From Cupriavidus pinatubonensis (GTDB taxonomy: Bacteria; Pseudomonadota; Gammaproteobacteria; Burkholderiales; Burkholderiaceae), in NCBI RefSeq assembly GCF_019602855.1, contig NZ_CP080766.1:1302001-1366000 (forward strand): a stretch of DNA of 64,000 bases, in the 5' to 3' direction. A program made the translations under genes and the position numbers. Under the pieces are notes generated by a model that saw only the letters and a list, made by a program, of their open reading frames with translations, had not been told where the DNA came from and did not search any database. Numbering within the stretch: position 1 is the first letter of the stretch; the number at the start of each line of letters is the position of its first letter. Of the stretch, positions 30,589 to 41,032 are shown one piece after another.

Positions 30589-31626
30589 ATGGCATTCACC
30601 CCCACCGCTGACACGCTGGAATCCGCCAGCTTTCCACTGAGCCGCCTCAAGCTGCGGCACCTGCGCATCATCGTCGCGCTCGGCGAGATGCAGACCGCAG
30701 CGTCGGTGGCGGCGCGCTTTCATGTGAGTCCGGCGGCCGTGTCGAAAACCCTCGCCGAAATCGAGGACATCGTCGGCATGCCGCTGTTCGTGCGCGGACG
30801 CCGCGGGTTGGAGCTAACCGAAGCAGGGCGCGAACTCGCGACGCACGGTCAGGTGTTGCTCACGCAGCTGGGCCGGCTCGCGGACTCCATGCAGGCGGTA
30901 CGCGCCGGGAACCAGGGCGAACTGCGGGTCGCGTTCCGGACCATGTCGGTGCAGCCGTTCCTGGCGCAGGCGATGAGCGATTTCTACCGCGACAACCCAC
31001 GCGTCGAGATAAGCGTGATCGAAGGCGGTATTGGCGAACTGACCGAGCAGTTGCTGCAAGGCTCGCTGGACCTGCTGTTCGCTTATGACGATCCACGGCT
31101 GTCGCGGCCCGCGCTGCGCAGCACGCCCGTAGTGCCGGCGCAGAAGGTCGTGATCGTCGCCAGCCCGGACCACCCCTTGCTGGCGCGCCGCAAGTTCACG
31201 GCGCAGGCGTTGTCCGAACAGCAGTGGTGCATTCCGGCTGCAGGTTCGCGCATGCTGCATCTGCTGCATACGGCCTTCCATGCGCTCGGTGCGCCGGCGC
31301 CATCGCAAGGCATCCGCACGAGCGACGTCGCCGCGACCGCCAGCCTGATGCAGACCGGGCACTACCTGTCGGTGTTCCCGGAGCGCATTGCCGCGCAGCT
31401 CGCCTCGGCCAAGGTGGCGCGCGTGCTGCGCTTCGAACTCGACAGCCGTGTCGAACCGGTGGTCGCGGTATGGAACGGCCAGATCACGCCACGTACCGCC
31501 GCACACCGCTTTCGCGATTTCGTGCTGCAGCGAGCCACGCAGGACGTCTTGGGCGACGCGGAGCCACTGCTCGCGGCCCGCGCGGTGGCAGCGGCTGGCC
31601 TGGCACCGCGCCGCACCCACGGCTAA
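30589..31626 (+). CDS. LysR-family regulator
   Basis: 345 aa, somewhat long because of extensions at both ends. The helix-turn-helix lies at about 20-80 (LRHLRIIVALGEMQTAASVAARF, SPAAVSKTLAEIE), followed by a GbpR/PcaQ-like binding domain (GELRVAFRTMSVQPFLAQAM). It is divergent from the Bug-M81-Bug operon and presumably regulates it. The shared 139-bp region includes AAAGCGAATTAAAAT, which loosely resembles the element found at the porin and NTF2 promoters. Confidence 0.87.
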   Translation: MAFTPTADTLESASFPLSRLKLRHLRIIVALGEMQTAASVAARFHVSPAAVSKTLAEIEDIVGMPLFVRGRRGLELTEAGRELATHGQVLLTQLGRLADSMQAVRAGNQGELRVAFRTMSVQPFLAQAMSDFYRDNPRVEISVIEGGIGELTEQLLQGSLDLLFAYDDPRLSRPALRSTPVVPAQKVVIVASPDHPLLARRKFTAQALSEQQWCIPAAGSRMLHLLHTAFHALGAPAPSQGIRTSDVAATASLMQTGHYLSVFPERIAAQLASAKVARVLRFELDSRVEPVVAVWNGQITPRTAAHRFRDFVLQRATQDVLGDAEPLLAARAVAAAGLAPRRTHG

Positions 31627-31656
31627 GCGGGCTGCCCGCCGCGAACGTCGCGACGA

Positions 31657-32742
31657 TCAGAAGATATGCTTGATGCCCAGCATTGCGCCCGCCTGCGAAG
31701 CACCGGGCGGCGGAGTTGCCGCGCCATCGACCGCCACGGCCGACTGGCCGCTGTTGTCGACGTAGCCGACGGTGCCATACACCGATGTGCGCTTCGAGAA
31801 GGCATAGGTACCACGTAATGCGTACAGCATGGCCTTGTTGGCGCTGTGGTGGAAGCGCAGAGAATAGACCTGCCCGGCGACGTTAAAGGCCGGCGTGATG
31901 TCGTAGGAACCCCCGACGTACCACAGATCGCTGCGCGGCGTGGCGCTGCCTTCATTGTCGCGACGGATGACACCGGCGCCGACCTTGGCGCGGTTGGCAA
32001 GAATGGCATAGCCCGTGACCGTCGCGCGCCGGTCGGTCAGGCCGCTGTTTGTCAGCCCGCCGAACGCACCCGGGCCGCCGCGGTTTTCATCGTACGCTGC
32101 GGCCACGCCCCACCAGTCGGTCTGGTACTGCAGCAAGGCCGACCACTCACGGCATGCGCGCTTGTCAGCAGCGTTCTCGCCCGCGCAATTGGTCCCGGCG
32201 GGGCTGGGTCCAGCGCTGACGGTGTCGCGGCCAAAGCTGTACGTCGCACCGACGGTCAGGCCACCGAACGTGCCCTTGTACGAGACCGCATTGTCAGCGC
32301 GGCCGAACGTCATGTAGTTGTCCAGGCTTGCGGAGCCGAAGATGTTCGGGCCCAGGATGTCGGAATCGAGATAGGACCAGAACAGCATGGTGTTCTGGCG
32401 CCCGAACGCGATCTGGCCCCAGCGGCCTGACAGGCCGACGAAGGCCTGTCGGCCAAACAGGCGGCCGCCCATCGACGATGTTCCGCTGTCGGGAAAGAAG
32501 CCGGATTCCAGTACGAATACGCTCTTCAGGCCGCCGCCGAGGTCTTCGGTGCCGCGCAGGCCCCAGCGGGAGGGGACCATGCCTGTATTGCCCATCACGC
32601 GGAGGACATTGTCCTTGGCTGCGCCGATGTTGTTGACGTATTCGACGCCGGTGTCGACGACGCCGTACATGGTTACGGATTGTGCTGTTGCCAGCCCCGG
32701 CAGCAAAGCTGCGGCTGCGGCGATGCGCTTGATCGGTTTCAT
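31657..32742 (-). CDS. Outer-membrane general porin (Burkholderia/Neisseria type)
   Basis: 361 aa. The start at 32742 gives a classic signal peptide (MKPIKRIAAAAALLPGLATA) followed by QSVTMYGVVDTGVEYVNN, the usual start of trimeric 16-strand porins. The SRWGLRGTEDLGGGLKSVFVLE block is diagnostic, and the protein ends in IKHIF with the C-terminal aromatic residue needed for outer-membrane assembly. An upstream in-frame ATG (32775) is less likely. It is transcribed towards the end of the LysR gene, and its upstream region carries the 29-nt element shared with the NTF2-like promoter. It may admit the substrate for the neighbouring exported enzymes. Confidence 0.9.
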   Translation of the reverse strand: MKPIKRIAAAAALLPGLATAQSVTMYGVVDTGVEYVNNIGAAKDNVLRVMGNTGMVPSRWGLRGTEDLGGGLKSVFVLESGFFPDSGTSSMGGRLFGRQAFVGLSGRWGQIAFGRQNTMLFWSYLDSDILGPNIFGSASLDNYMTFGRADNAVSYKGTFGGLTVGATYSFGRDTVSAGPSPAGTNCAGENAADKRACREWSALLQYQTDWWGVAAAYDENRGGPGAFGGLTNSGLTDRRATVTGYAILANRAKVGAGVIRRDNEGSATPRSDLWYVGGSYDITPAFNVAGQVYSLRFHHSANKAMLYALRGTYAFSKRTSVYGTVGYVDNSGQSAVAVDGAATPPPGASQAGAMLGIKHIF

Positions 32743-32889
32743 CGGGGTTTTGGCTCCTCCTGTCCTGCTCTTCATGTTTGCTCTTTCCCTGGTTGTTGCG
32801 GACGTTGCATGTCTTCTTTTATTGAATGACGTGCGATTTGTCTTTATCGCGTCCGTTTTGGGAATTTCGTTCAAACTGATAGCATTTAT

Positions 32890-32918
32890 CAAGCGATTAA
32901 AATTAATTGATTTATGAG
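32890..32918 (-). promoter_or_regulatory. Shared 29-nt regulatory element, copy 1 (porin)
   Basis: The element begins CAAGCGATTAAA on the plus strand, in an unusually AT-rich stretch 148 bp upstream of the porin start. It is identical to copy 2 (37840-37868) at 24 of 29 positions and lies in the same orientation relative to its downstream gene. It is probably a common regulator site. Confidence 0.6.
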
Positions 32919-32947
32919 GATATTTGATTCAATTCTTTCGCCTGAAT

Positions 32948-32985
32948 AAAAAACCGCAGTCAACTGAAATTTCAATTGACCGCGG
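32948..32985 (-). terminator. Rho-independent terminator after the exported RidA gene
   Basis: On the minus strand two 16-nt arms (32970-32985 and 32954-32969) pair with only two mismatches that allow G-U pairs, and six T residues follow directly. It is 68 bp beyond the RidA stop and ends the NTF2-to-RidA transcript before the porin promoter. Confidence 0.9.
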
Positions 32986-33053
32986 AAACGGCATGAAGGT
33001 TTTTTGTTTGGATTTTGGCTTTGGCGCTTGGCAGACGCCAAGAACCACAACCC

Positions 33054-33539
33054 TCACTTAGCCAAGCACGTCCCCTTAACACACCTATCCCCTATCACCG
33101 CCACCGCCTGCACCTCAACCTGCATCCCCGGCACCGCCAGGTTAGAAACCGTAATCTGCGCGCTAGCCGGATAGTTCCCATCCGGGAACATCTCCTTGCG
33201 AACCTTCGAGAACGTAGCGCCATTGCGAGCATCCGTGAGATACGCCGTCATGCTGACCACGTCCTTGAGGCTGCCACCGGCGCGCCTAAGCGTCTGGTCA
33301 ATCAACGCAAACACCGTCCGCGCCTGCGCCTCGAAGTCACCCTTGATGTCCTTGCCGTTGAGATCGGTGGTCGTCGTTTCCCCAGCCAGCCAGACGATGC
33401 GTCCCCCTTCGGTAACGACCGCAGGCGAGTAGGAACGGCCCTTGATGCGCTCGCTCTGCTCCATGTATTCGGCCGCCTGCGCGGTGCCAGCCAGTGCGCA
33501 GCACGCCAGCAGCGCTGCAGTGAACTTCGAAACCTTCAT
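33054..33539 (-). CDS. Exported RidA/YjgF-family protein
   Basis: 161 aa. A signal peptide (MKVSKFTAALLACCALAGTA, cleavage after AQA) precedes a complete RidA domain (RIVWLAGETTTTDLNG, FALIDQTLRRAGGSLKDVV, YPASAQITVSNLAVPGMQVEV). RidA proteins deaminate enamine/imine intermediates or bind small ligands in the cytoplasm; a Sec-exported form is unusual but recurs in proteobacteria. The catalytic Arg region of RidA is altered here (PASAQITVSNLA), so deaminase activity is uncertain. It is the last gene of the NTF2 - amidohydrolase - Bug - amidohydrolase - RidA operon, ended by the terminator 68 bp beyond. Confidence 0.85.
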   Translation of the reverse strand: MKVSKFTAALLACCALAGTAQAAEYMEQSERIKGRSYSPAVVTEGGRIVWLAGETTTTDLNGKDIKGDFEAQARTVFALIDQTLRRAGGSLKDVVSMTAYLTDARNGATFSKVRKEMFPDGNYPASAQITVSNLAVPGMQVEVQAVAVIGDRCVKGTCLAK

Positions 33540-33579
33540 TGCTTGTCTCCCCTGTTTATATCTGAAGAAATGGATGCGC

Positions 33580-34941
33580 TCAGGCTGCACGCGCAAACCG
33601 ACGCCGCAGCCCATGAATCGATGCCGCCGCATCGCTGACGATGGCGGATACATCGACATGCGTATGGCAGCCATTGCGCACAAGCACCCTGCCATCCACC
33701 AGCACCGTATCGACATTGGACGGCTGCGCCGAATACACCAGCGCATGCACAGGATCAATCACGGGCGCCACGTTGGCATCGGTCGTGCGCACCAGGATGA
33801 TGTCGGCACGCTTGCCCGGCACCAGCGATCCGATACGCGCACCCAGACCCAGATCACGCGCACCATCGATCGTCGCGAGTTCGAGCAGGCGGCGCGGCGG
33901 CAGTGGCACCGTGCTGCCGAAGCGCTGCTTGTGCGACCACAGCAGCGCGCGCATGCAGCTGAAGTAGTCGGCATTCGCCGACGCGGCGGAACTGTCGACG
34001 GACAGGCTCTGCTGCACGCGGTGATCCATCAGCTCCTGGAACTGGATCTCGCCACGCGTGGCCTGAGCGTAGTGCATCTCGATCACTGGCGAGCACGAGA
34101 ACGTCGTGCCGGAAGCGGCGAGCAATCTCGCCTCATCCGGCGATACACCCTGCGGATGAACCAGTTGGAGATCGCGTCCAAGCAGTCCCTCGTCGGCGAG
34201 CACCGAGACCACGCCGGGTCGCGCGTGCATGGTGATGGGTAGCCCGAGTGCGCGGATGGCGGCCATCTCCGCCTTGACCACGTCGATCGGCACAGCGCCG
34301 CGCGGATTCGAGACCGGCGTGCGCACGGCCGCGCCAAGCGTGAGCAGCGTGGAATCCGGCATGCCTTCACGCTGTACACGCGCCAGGTCTTCCAGGTCCA
34401 TCATCTGATCCAGCGGCAACTCCTGCCCCCAGCCGTACGAGAAGCGGCCGCGTACACCCATCTCGTGCATCGCGCGCAGTTCCGCGTCCGCATGCTGCGG
34501 GCTCCGGGTGTTGTGCGACCAGTTGTTGACCGTGGTGATCCCCGAAGCAAGGCCTTCGGCCAATCCCAGCCGGATGGAGTGGTAGGAGTCCTCCGGCGAG
34601 AAGAACGGGCCGATCCGCAGCGTGGTCGGAAAGTATCCGTGCTCGGGATCATCGCCACGAACCAGCGCGCGCAGCGAGCTGTTCCACAGATGCCAGTGCG
34701 TATCGACCAGCCCCGGCATGACGATCATGCCGCGCGCGTCGATCTCCGCCATGCCGGGCTTGCCTAGCCCGACTCCGACCTCGACGATTTCCCCGTCGAC
34801 GACATGCACGTCGGCCTCCGGCAGGTCGCCAAGCGTCGCGTCCATCGTGAGCACATGGCCCCCGCGTATCACGAATTCCGCTTCGCCTGGCGACGGCTGC
34901 TTGGTCGCGTTCGCACTGCTCGCATTCTTGAACATCGGCAT
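33580..34941 (-). CDS. Metal-dependent amidohydrolase (ATZ/TRZ, cytosine-deaminase-like)
   Basis: 453 aa. Metal-site motifs in order: VDTHWHLWN (His-x-His, about 80-88), PITMHARPGV, VIEMHYAQ and the Asp in VDSSAASANADYF. Family members deaminate or dechlorinate N-heterocycles or hydrolyse related amides. No signal peptide is seen (MPMFKNASSANATKQPSPGE), so it is cytoplasmic, unlike the rest of this operon. Starts at 34941 and 34935 are both possible. The substrate cannot be read from the sequence. It lies between the Bug receptor and the exported RidA gene. Confidence 0.86.
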   Translation of the reverse strand: MPMFKNASSANATKQPSPGEAEFVIRGGHVLTMDATLGDLPEADVHVVDGEIVEVGVGLGKPGMAEIDARGMIVMPGLVDTHWHLWNSSLRALVRGDDPEHGYFPTTLRIGPFFSPEDSYHSIRLGLAEGLASGITTVNNWSHNTRSPQHADAELRAMHEMGVRGRFSYGWGQELPLDQMMDLEDLARVQREGMPDSTLLTLGAAVRTPVSNPRGAVPIDVVKAEMAAIRALGLPITMHARPGVVSVLADEGLLGRDLQLVHPQGVSPDEARLLAASGTTFSCSPVIEMHYAQATRGEIQFQELMDHRVQQSLSVDSSAASANADYFSCMRALLWSHKQRFGSTVPLPPRRLLELATIDGARDLGLGARIGSLVPGKRADIILVRTTDANVAPVIDPVHALVYSAQPSNVDTVLVDGRVLVRNGCHTHVDVSAIVSDAAASIHGLRRRFARAA

Positions 34942-34990
34942 CTCCCACTCTCTTTTTCTGGGTTGTTCTTGTTTGAGACTTTCCAGGCCT

Positions 34991-35965
34991 TTATTCGGCC
35001 TTGGCCCCGGTGAGCCGGATCAGTTTTTCCTTCTGGCTACGGTCAGCCTGGATGAACTTCGCAAATGCGTCCGGTGTGGAGAACACCGGATCAAACCCAC
35101 GCGACCGCACGTAGCGCTCGATGAATGCCGGGTCCGCCGCCACAGCGGCGACGTCACGCGCAATTTTCTGCACGACAGGTGTCGGCGTACCACCCGTCAC
35201 GAACAGGCCGAACCACGACTCATGCGGATCGATGTCTGCAAAGCCCGCTTCGGCCAGCGTCGGCACCTGGGGCATGCCCGGCAGCCGCTCGCGGCGCGCG
35301 ATGGCCAGTGCCTTGAGCTTGCCTGCACGCAGATAGCCTTCCGCCGCCGGCACACCGGCCAGCGTGAGCTGGACTTCGCCGGTTAGCACGGCGGTAACCG
35401 CCGGCGTAATGCCCTTGTATGGAATCTGCGTCATCTTCACGCCACGGCGCGCGTTGATGCCCTCGAACAGCAGGTGTGGCAGGCTGCCCGAACCATAGGT
35501 GGCATAGCTGAGCGAATCGGGCCGCGCCTTCGCCAGCGCCACAAGTTCCTTCATGTCGGAGGCCGGCACCGATGGATTGGCGACAACCATCTGCGGCAAG
35601 CTCACCAGCTCCGAGATCGGTACCAGTTCGCGCGCCGGATCGTAGGGCAGCTTGTCGAACAGGTAAGGGTTGCTGGTGACGGTAGCTTCGCTTGTCAGTA
35701 ACAGCGTATGGCCATCCGGCAGCGCCTTCGTCACCGCGACCGTGCCGATGATCGTCGACGCGCCCGGCTTGTTCTCGACGATGACGGGCTTGCCCCATTT
35801 CTGCTGCAGGCGCTCGGCCAGCACACGGGCCATGCCGTCGATGCCGCCGCCGGGCGCGTACGGCACGACGATGCGCACGTTCTGCATCGGGAACGACTGT
35901 GCCGCCGCAACCAGCGGCAATACCCACAACGCGGCCGCTACCCACTTGATGCTCTTGAATTGCAT
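34991..35965 (-). CDS. Bug/TctC-family periplasmic solute receptor
   Basis: 324 aa with a signal peptide (MQFKSIKWVAAALWVLPLVA, cleavage near AAQ). Characteristic motifs: VRIVVPYAPGGGIDGMARVLAERL, VIVENKPGAS, LPYDPARELVPIS, QIPYKGITPAV and VPTLAEAGF. It lies 23 bp after the Tat amidohydrolase and 49 bp before the cytoplasmic amidohydrolase, clearly the same operon. It probably binds the substrate or product of the exported enzymes. No cognate membrane subunits are in the window. Confidence 0.88.
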   Translation of the reverse strand: MQFKSIKWVAAALWVLPLVAAAQSFPMQNVRIVVPYAPGGGIDGMARVLAERLQQKWGKPVIVENKPGASTIIGTVAVTKALPDGHTLLLTSEATVTSNPYLFDKLPYDPARELVPISELVSLPQMVVANPSVPASDMKELVALAKARPDSLSYATYGSGSLPHLLFEGINARRGVKMTQIPYKGITPAVTAVLTGEVQLTLAGVPAAEGYLRAGKLKALAIARRERLPGMPQVPTLAEAGFADIDPHESWFGLFVTGGTPTPVVQKIARDVAAVAADPAFIERYVRSRGFDPVFSTPDAFAKFIQADRSQKEKLIRLTGAKAE

Positions 35966-35988
35966 TGCTGGCTCTCCGCCCTTCTCTT

Positions 35989-37080
35989 TCAGTTCGTACG
36001 CGCGGCCGCAGCCAGTTGTTCGCGCAATTGCGGCATCACCCGGAAGGCGTTGTCGCGATAGACCGCCTGCAGGACCTGCGGCGACAGCCCTGATGCTTCC
36101 AGGCCCGTGGCGATCTTGGCCGGCTCGACCCATGGATAGTCGGAGCCGAACACGATCTGGCTCGGCGGCACGACCATCTTCAGGATGCCCATATGGATCG
36201 CGTCCGCCGCCGCAGCTGTGTCGTAGTAGAAGCGCCGGAACTGGTACAGGCGCGAGTCGGCCGGCGCTTCGCGCGCCAGCGATGCCGCGGTTTCGCCGAC
36301 CAGGAAACGCTGCGCCCAGATGCTGCCGCCGCCGTGCGACCAGATGTATTTGATATCCGGCGTCGCCTTCGCCGTGCCACCCTGAACCAGGCTCACCATG
36401 GCGCGGGCGAGGTCGGATCCCAACTCCACGAAGGTCGGCAGGATGCCCGGCTGGAATTCCCACGCGCAGCAGCCCGGCGCCGTGGCGTGGATATAGACCA
36501 CGGCCTTGCGGCGGTTCAGTTCTTCCCAGACCGGCCAGAACGACTTGTCGCCGAGCCACTTGTCGCCATAGCTCGACAGCAGGCCCACGCCATCCGCCTT
36601 GAGCGTGTCGAACGCGTATTCGATCTCCTTCAGCGTGGCATCGATATCCGGCAGCGGCAGCACGGCAAACTGGCCATAGCGGCCCTTGTGGTCCGACTTC
36701 ATCGTCGCCGCGAAGTCGTTCATGTCACGCGCCGCACGCCGCGATTCTTCGACGTTGCCAAACCAGACGCCCGGTTGCGTGACCGACAGGAAGGCCTTCT
36801 CGACATTGCCGCGATCCATTGCTTCCAGGTCCCTGGCGATCGTCCAGCTCTTGAACTGGTCGAAGCCGAGTACGGGCTGGACCTTGTGCTTGGACTCCAC
36901 CAGCCTGACCCACGCCGGCGAAAAGTAGTGGTGGTGGAAATCGATACGCCCGCCGCCGGGGCCGATGGCGTGAGCCCTGGCCAGACCGGTCGGCATCAGC
37001 GCAGCGCCTGCCAGCGCTCCCAGTGAGCCCAGAAAATGGCGCCGCGACTGGCAGCCGTCGTGATCACAGTGTGTATGCAA
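35989..37080 (-). CDS. Tat-exported amidohydrolase-2 family protein (ACMSD/resorcylate-decarboxylase-like)
   Basis: 363 aa. The N-terminus SRRHFLGSLGALAGAALMP is a twin-arginine signal, with probable cleavage after RAHA. The mature domain has metal-binding motifs of the amidohydrolase-2 family: RIDFHHHYFSP, VYIHATAPGCC, YIWSHGGGSIW and VFGSDYPWVE. The family includes ACMS decarboxylase, gamma-resorcylate decarboxylase and LigY-type hydrolases. Tat export implies that it folds with its metal before transport and acts in the periplasm, which is uncommon for this family. It lies between the NTF2-like gene and the Bug gene. Confidence 0.87.
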   Translation of the reverse strand: MHTHCDHDGCQSRRHFLGSLGALAGAALMPTGLARAHAIGPGGGRIDFHHHYFSPAWVRLVESKHKVQPVLGFDQFKSWTIARDLEAMDRGNVEKAFLSVTQPGVWFGNVEESRRAARDMNDFAATMKSDHKGRYGQFAVLPLPDIDATLKEIEYAFDTLKADGVGLLSSYGDKWLGDKSFWPVWEELNRRKAVVYIHATAPGCCAWEFQPGILPTFVELGSDLARAMVSLVQGGTAKATPDIKYIWSHGGGSIWAQRFLVGETAASLAREAPADSRLYQFRRFYYDTAAAADAIHMGILKMVVPPSQIVFGSDYPWVEPAKIATGLEASGLSPQVLQAVYRDNAFRVMPQLREQLAAAARTN

Positions 37081-37110
37081 GATGCGGGTCTCCGTTGCGA
37101 GATGCGAGGC

Positions 37111-37740
37111 TTACTTCTCGCCGAACAGCGCGTAAGACGGATCGGCCTTGCCCAGGCGCGGCGCGACTTCATAGCGCTTTTTCACGTCGTCGGCGGACAC
37201 ATAGCTGATGCGGCGGTAGTCCGAGACTGTCTGGCGGCTGTCGAGCGCCCATTTGCCGTTGCGGCGCGACCACGTGTCGAGGTAGCGCGAATGCATCCAG
37301 CGTTCCTCGTACTGGTCGTCATGGCCCTCGCGCTTCACGAGCAGCGTGGCCGTGCCGGTCGATTCGCTCACGGCTTTGTCACCCTTCACCTCGACCAGGA
37401 TGTTGCTGATGCGGTGGTTGTTGCCAAGCATCTCGGTGTGCGCCTTGATCAGCCAGTCCACATAGGCCGACCACGACGGGAATGTGCGCTTGCCGAACTG
37501 CATGCGCGCTTCCGGATGCGCGATCGACAGCAGCATGTCGCGGTCCAGCCGGTCGAGTGCGCGCGGGTACTTGTAGAGGAGTTCCGTAATCGCCTGTTTG
37601 CTGAGCAGTTCGTCGAGTTGCGCTGCCTGTGTCGCTTGCGCCGTCTGCGCATGCACGACAGTGCTCACTCCGCATGCCGCGAAACACGCCGCCGAGGCGA
37701 GCACGACGCCGAGCAGCTTGCGGCTAAGGGTACGTTGCAT
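37111..37740 (-). CDS. Exported NTF2/SnoaL-like protein
   Basis: 209 aa. A signal peptide (about 1-31, MQRTLSRKLLGVVLASAACF, with cleavage after VHA) is followed by an NTF2-fold domain (LLSKQAITELLYKYPRALDRLDRDML, GTATLLVKREGHDDQYEERW, WSRRNGKWALDSRQTVSDY) of the SnoaL-4/ring-hydroxylating-dioxygenase-beta type. The start at 37740 has GGAGA 8 nt upstream; METVK at 37755 is weaker. Family members are isomerases, dehydratases or accessory subunits. It is the first gene of the operon. The shared 29-nt element lies 100 bp upstream. Confidence 0.82.
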   Translation of the reverse strand: MQRTLSRKLLGVVLASAACFAACGVSTVVHAQTAQATQAAQLDELLSKQAITELLYKYPRALDRLDRDMLLSIAHPEARMQFGKRTFPSWSAYVDWLIKAHTEMLGNNHRISNILVEVKGDKAVSESTGTATLLVKREGHDDQYEERWMHSRYLDTWSRRNGKWALDSRQTVSDYRRISYVSADDVKKRYEVAPRLGKADPSYALFGEK

Positions 37741-37839
37741 CTTGACAGTCTCCATGGGTTTCAGGGTCCGGCGCATCGCAGCGCGTGCCGGGCTCCGTGT
37801 TGTTGTGGCGTGTATTTCAGCGAATTCGAGTCCATTCAG

Positions 37840-37868
37840 CAAGCGATTAAATTTAATGGTTTAATAAG
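37840..37868 (-). promoter_or_regulatory. Shared 29-nt regulatory element, copy 2 (NTF2-like operon)
   Basis: Begins CAAGCGATTAAA and contains the palindrome TTAAATTTAA. It lies between the NTF2-like gene (start 37740) and the divergent LysR (start 38039) and matches copy 1 at the porin (32890-32918) at 24 of 29 positions. The simplest reading is one regulator, perhaps the adjacent LysR, controlling both units. Confidence 0.6.
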
Positions 37869-38038
37869 AAATACTTGTTCAAGATCGTCAGACCAGGTTT
37901 CAAGCGGGACCGCGGCACGGCGCATGTATGCAGGGCCTTTCACGCGATGTTGCGAACCGGTGACACGCCGGCCGCAAGCTGCGGCACATCCGCTATGCTC
38001 CGGAACCAGTCAATCCGGCAGATTCATAAGAACCGCAT

Positions 38039-38941
38039 ATGAACGTGACCCTGCGGCAGTTGCGCGCCTTTGTCGAAGTCGCTCGCAGTGGCGGCTTTAC
38101 CGCGGCCGCGCCCAAGCTTCACCTGACCCAGTCGGCCACGAGCCTGCAGATACGCGAACTGGAATCCCAGCTCGGGCTGCAGCTGATCGACCGCTCTACG
38201 CGGCGGTTCGCCCTGACCGATGCCGGCAGCGAATTCCTGATCAGTGCCATGCGCATCGTCGGGGATGTCGAGCAGTCGGTGGCCGATACGCGCGAGCTCG
38301 TCCACAAGCGGCGCGGGCGCATCACCGTGGCCACTACGCCGCTGCTGGCGTCGACGCTGCTGCCGGAGAGCATTGCGCACTTCCTCGACGCCTATCCGGC
38401 GATCACTGTGCGCATCGCCGACCTGCCGGCCGAGCAGATCGGCCGGCGCGTGCTGAGCGGCGATGTGGATTTCGGCTTTGGCGTGTTTCCGGAAGAGGAC
38501 CCGCAGTTCGACCGCATTCCGCTGCTGCGGCATCCGCTCGGCGTGATGGTGCCGAGCAGCTGGCCGCTGGCTACGCGCAAGCGCGATCTGGTGTGGTCGG
38601 ACCTGGAAGGCCAACCGCTGATTGCCATGTCGCACGCGACCGGTATGCGCACCCTGATCGACCAGCAACTGCACCAGGCCGGCGTGCAGGTCAATCCGCG
38701 TTTCGAAGTCGCGTATCTTGGAACGGCCGTAGGCCTGGCCGAGGCAGGCCTTGGCGTGACGGTAGTGCCCGCCTATGTCGGCAAGCTGATGGGATCGGAC
38801 CGCGTGCGCTTCCGGCCGCTGCACAAGCCCGTGGTGCACCGGCAGATCGAACTGATCGTGCGCGCGGGGCGCTCGCTGTCACCGAGCGCCGCGGCGTTCC
38901 GCGATTGTTTGGCGGCGCGCTGCAAGATGCTGAACGGCTGA
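38039..38941 (+). CDS. LysR-family regulator
   Basis: 300 aa with a helix-turn-helix at about 3-62 (LRQLRAFVEVARSGGFTAAAPKL, TQSATSLQIRELESQLGLQL) and a LysR substrate-binding domain with the usual C-terminal segment GTAVGLAEAGLGVTVVPAYVG. It is divergent from the NTF2 - amidohydrolase - Bug operon by 298 bp and the best candidate for its regulator. It is convergent with the 3-hydroxyanthranilate operon, 28 bp apart. Confidence 0.88.
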   Translation: MNVTLRQLRAFVEVARSGGFTAAAPKLHLTQSATSLQIRELESQLGLQLIDRSTRRFALTDAGSEFLISAMRIVGDVEQSVADTRELVHKRRGRITVATTPLLASTLLPESIAHFLDAYPAITVRIADLPAEQIGRRVLSGDVDFGFGVFPEEDPQFDRIPLLRHPLGVMVPSSWPLATRKRDLVWSDLEGQPLIAMSHATGMRTLIDQQLHQAGVQVNPRFEVAYLGTAVGLAEAGLGVTVVPAYVGKLMGSDRVRFRPLHKPVVHRQIELIVRAGRSLSPSAAAFRDCLAARCKMLNG

Positions 38942-38969
38942 TGCCGGCTTGTTGACCGACCGGCCGAGG

Positions 38970-40982
<2,013 letters not shown>

Positions 40983-41032
40983 GGTTGGTCTCCTGGTAGC
41001 TGTTGAATGCGTTGTCGATGCGGATACGGCAG

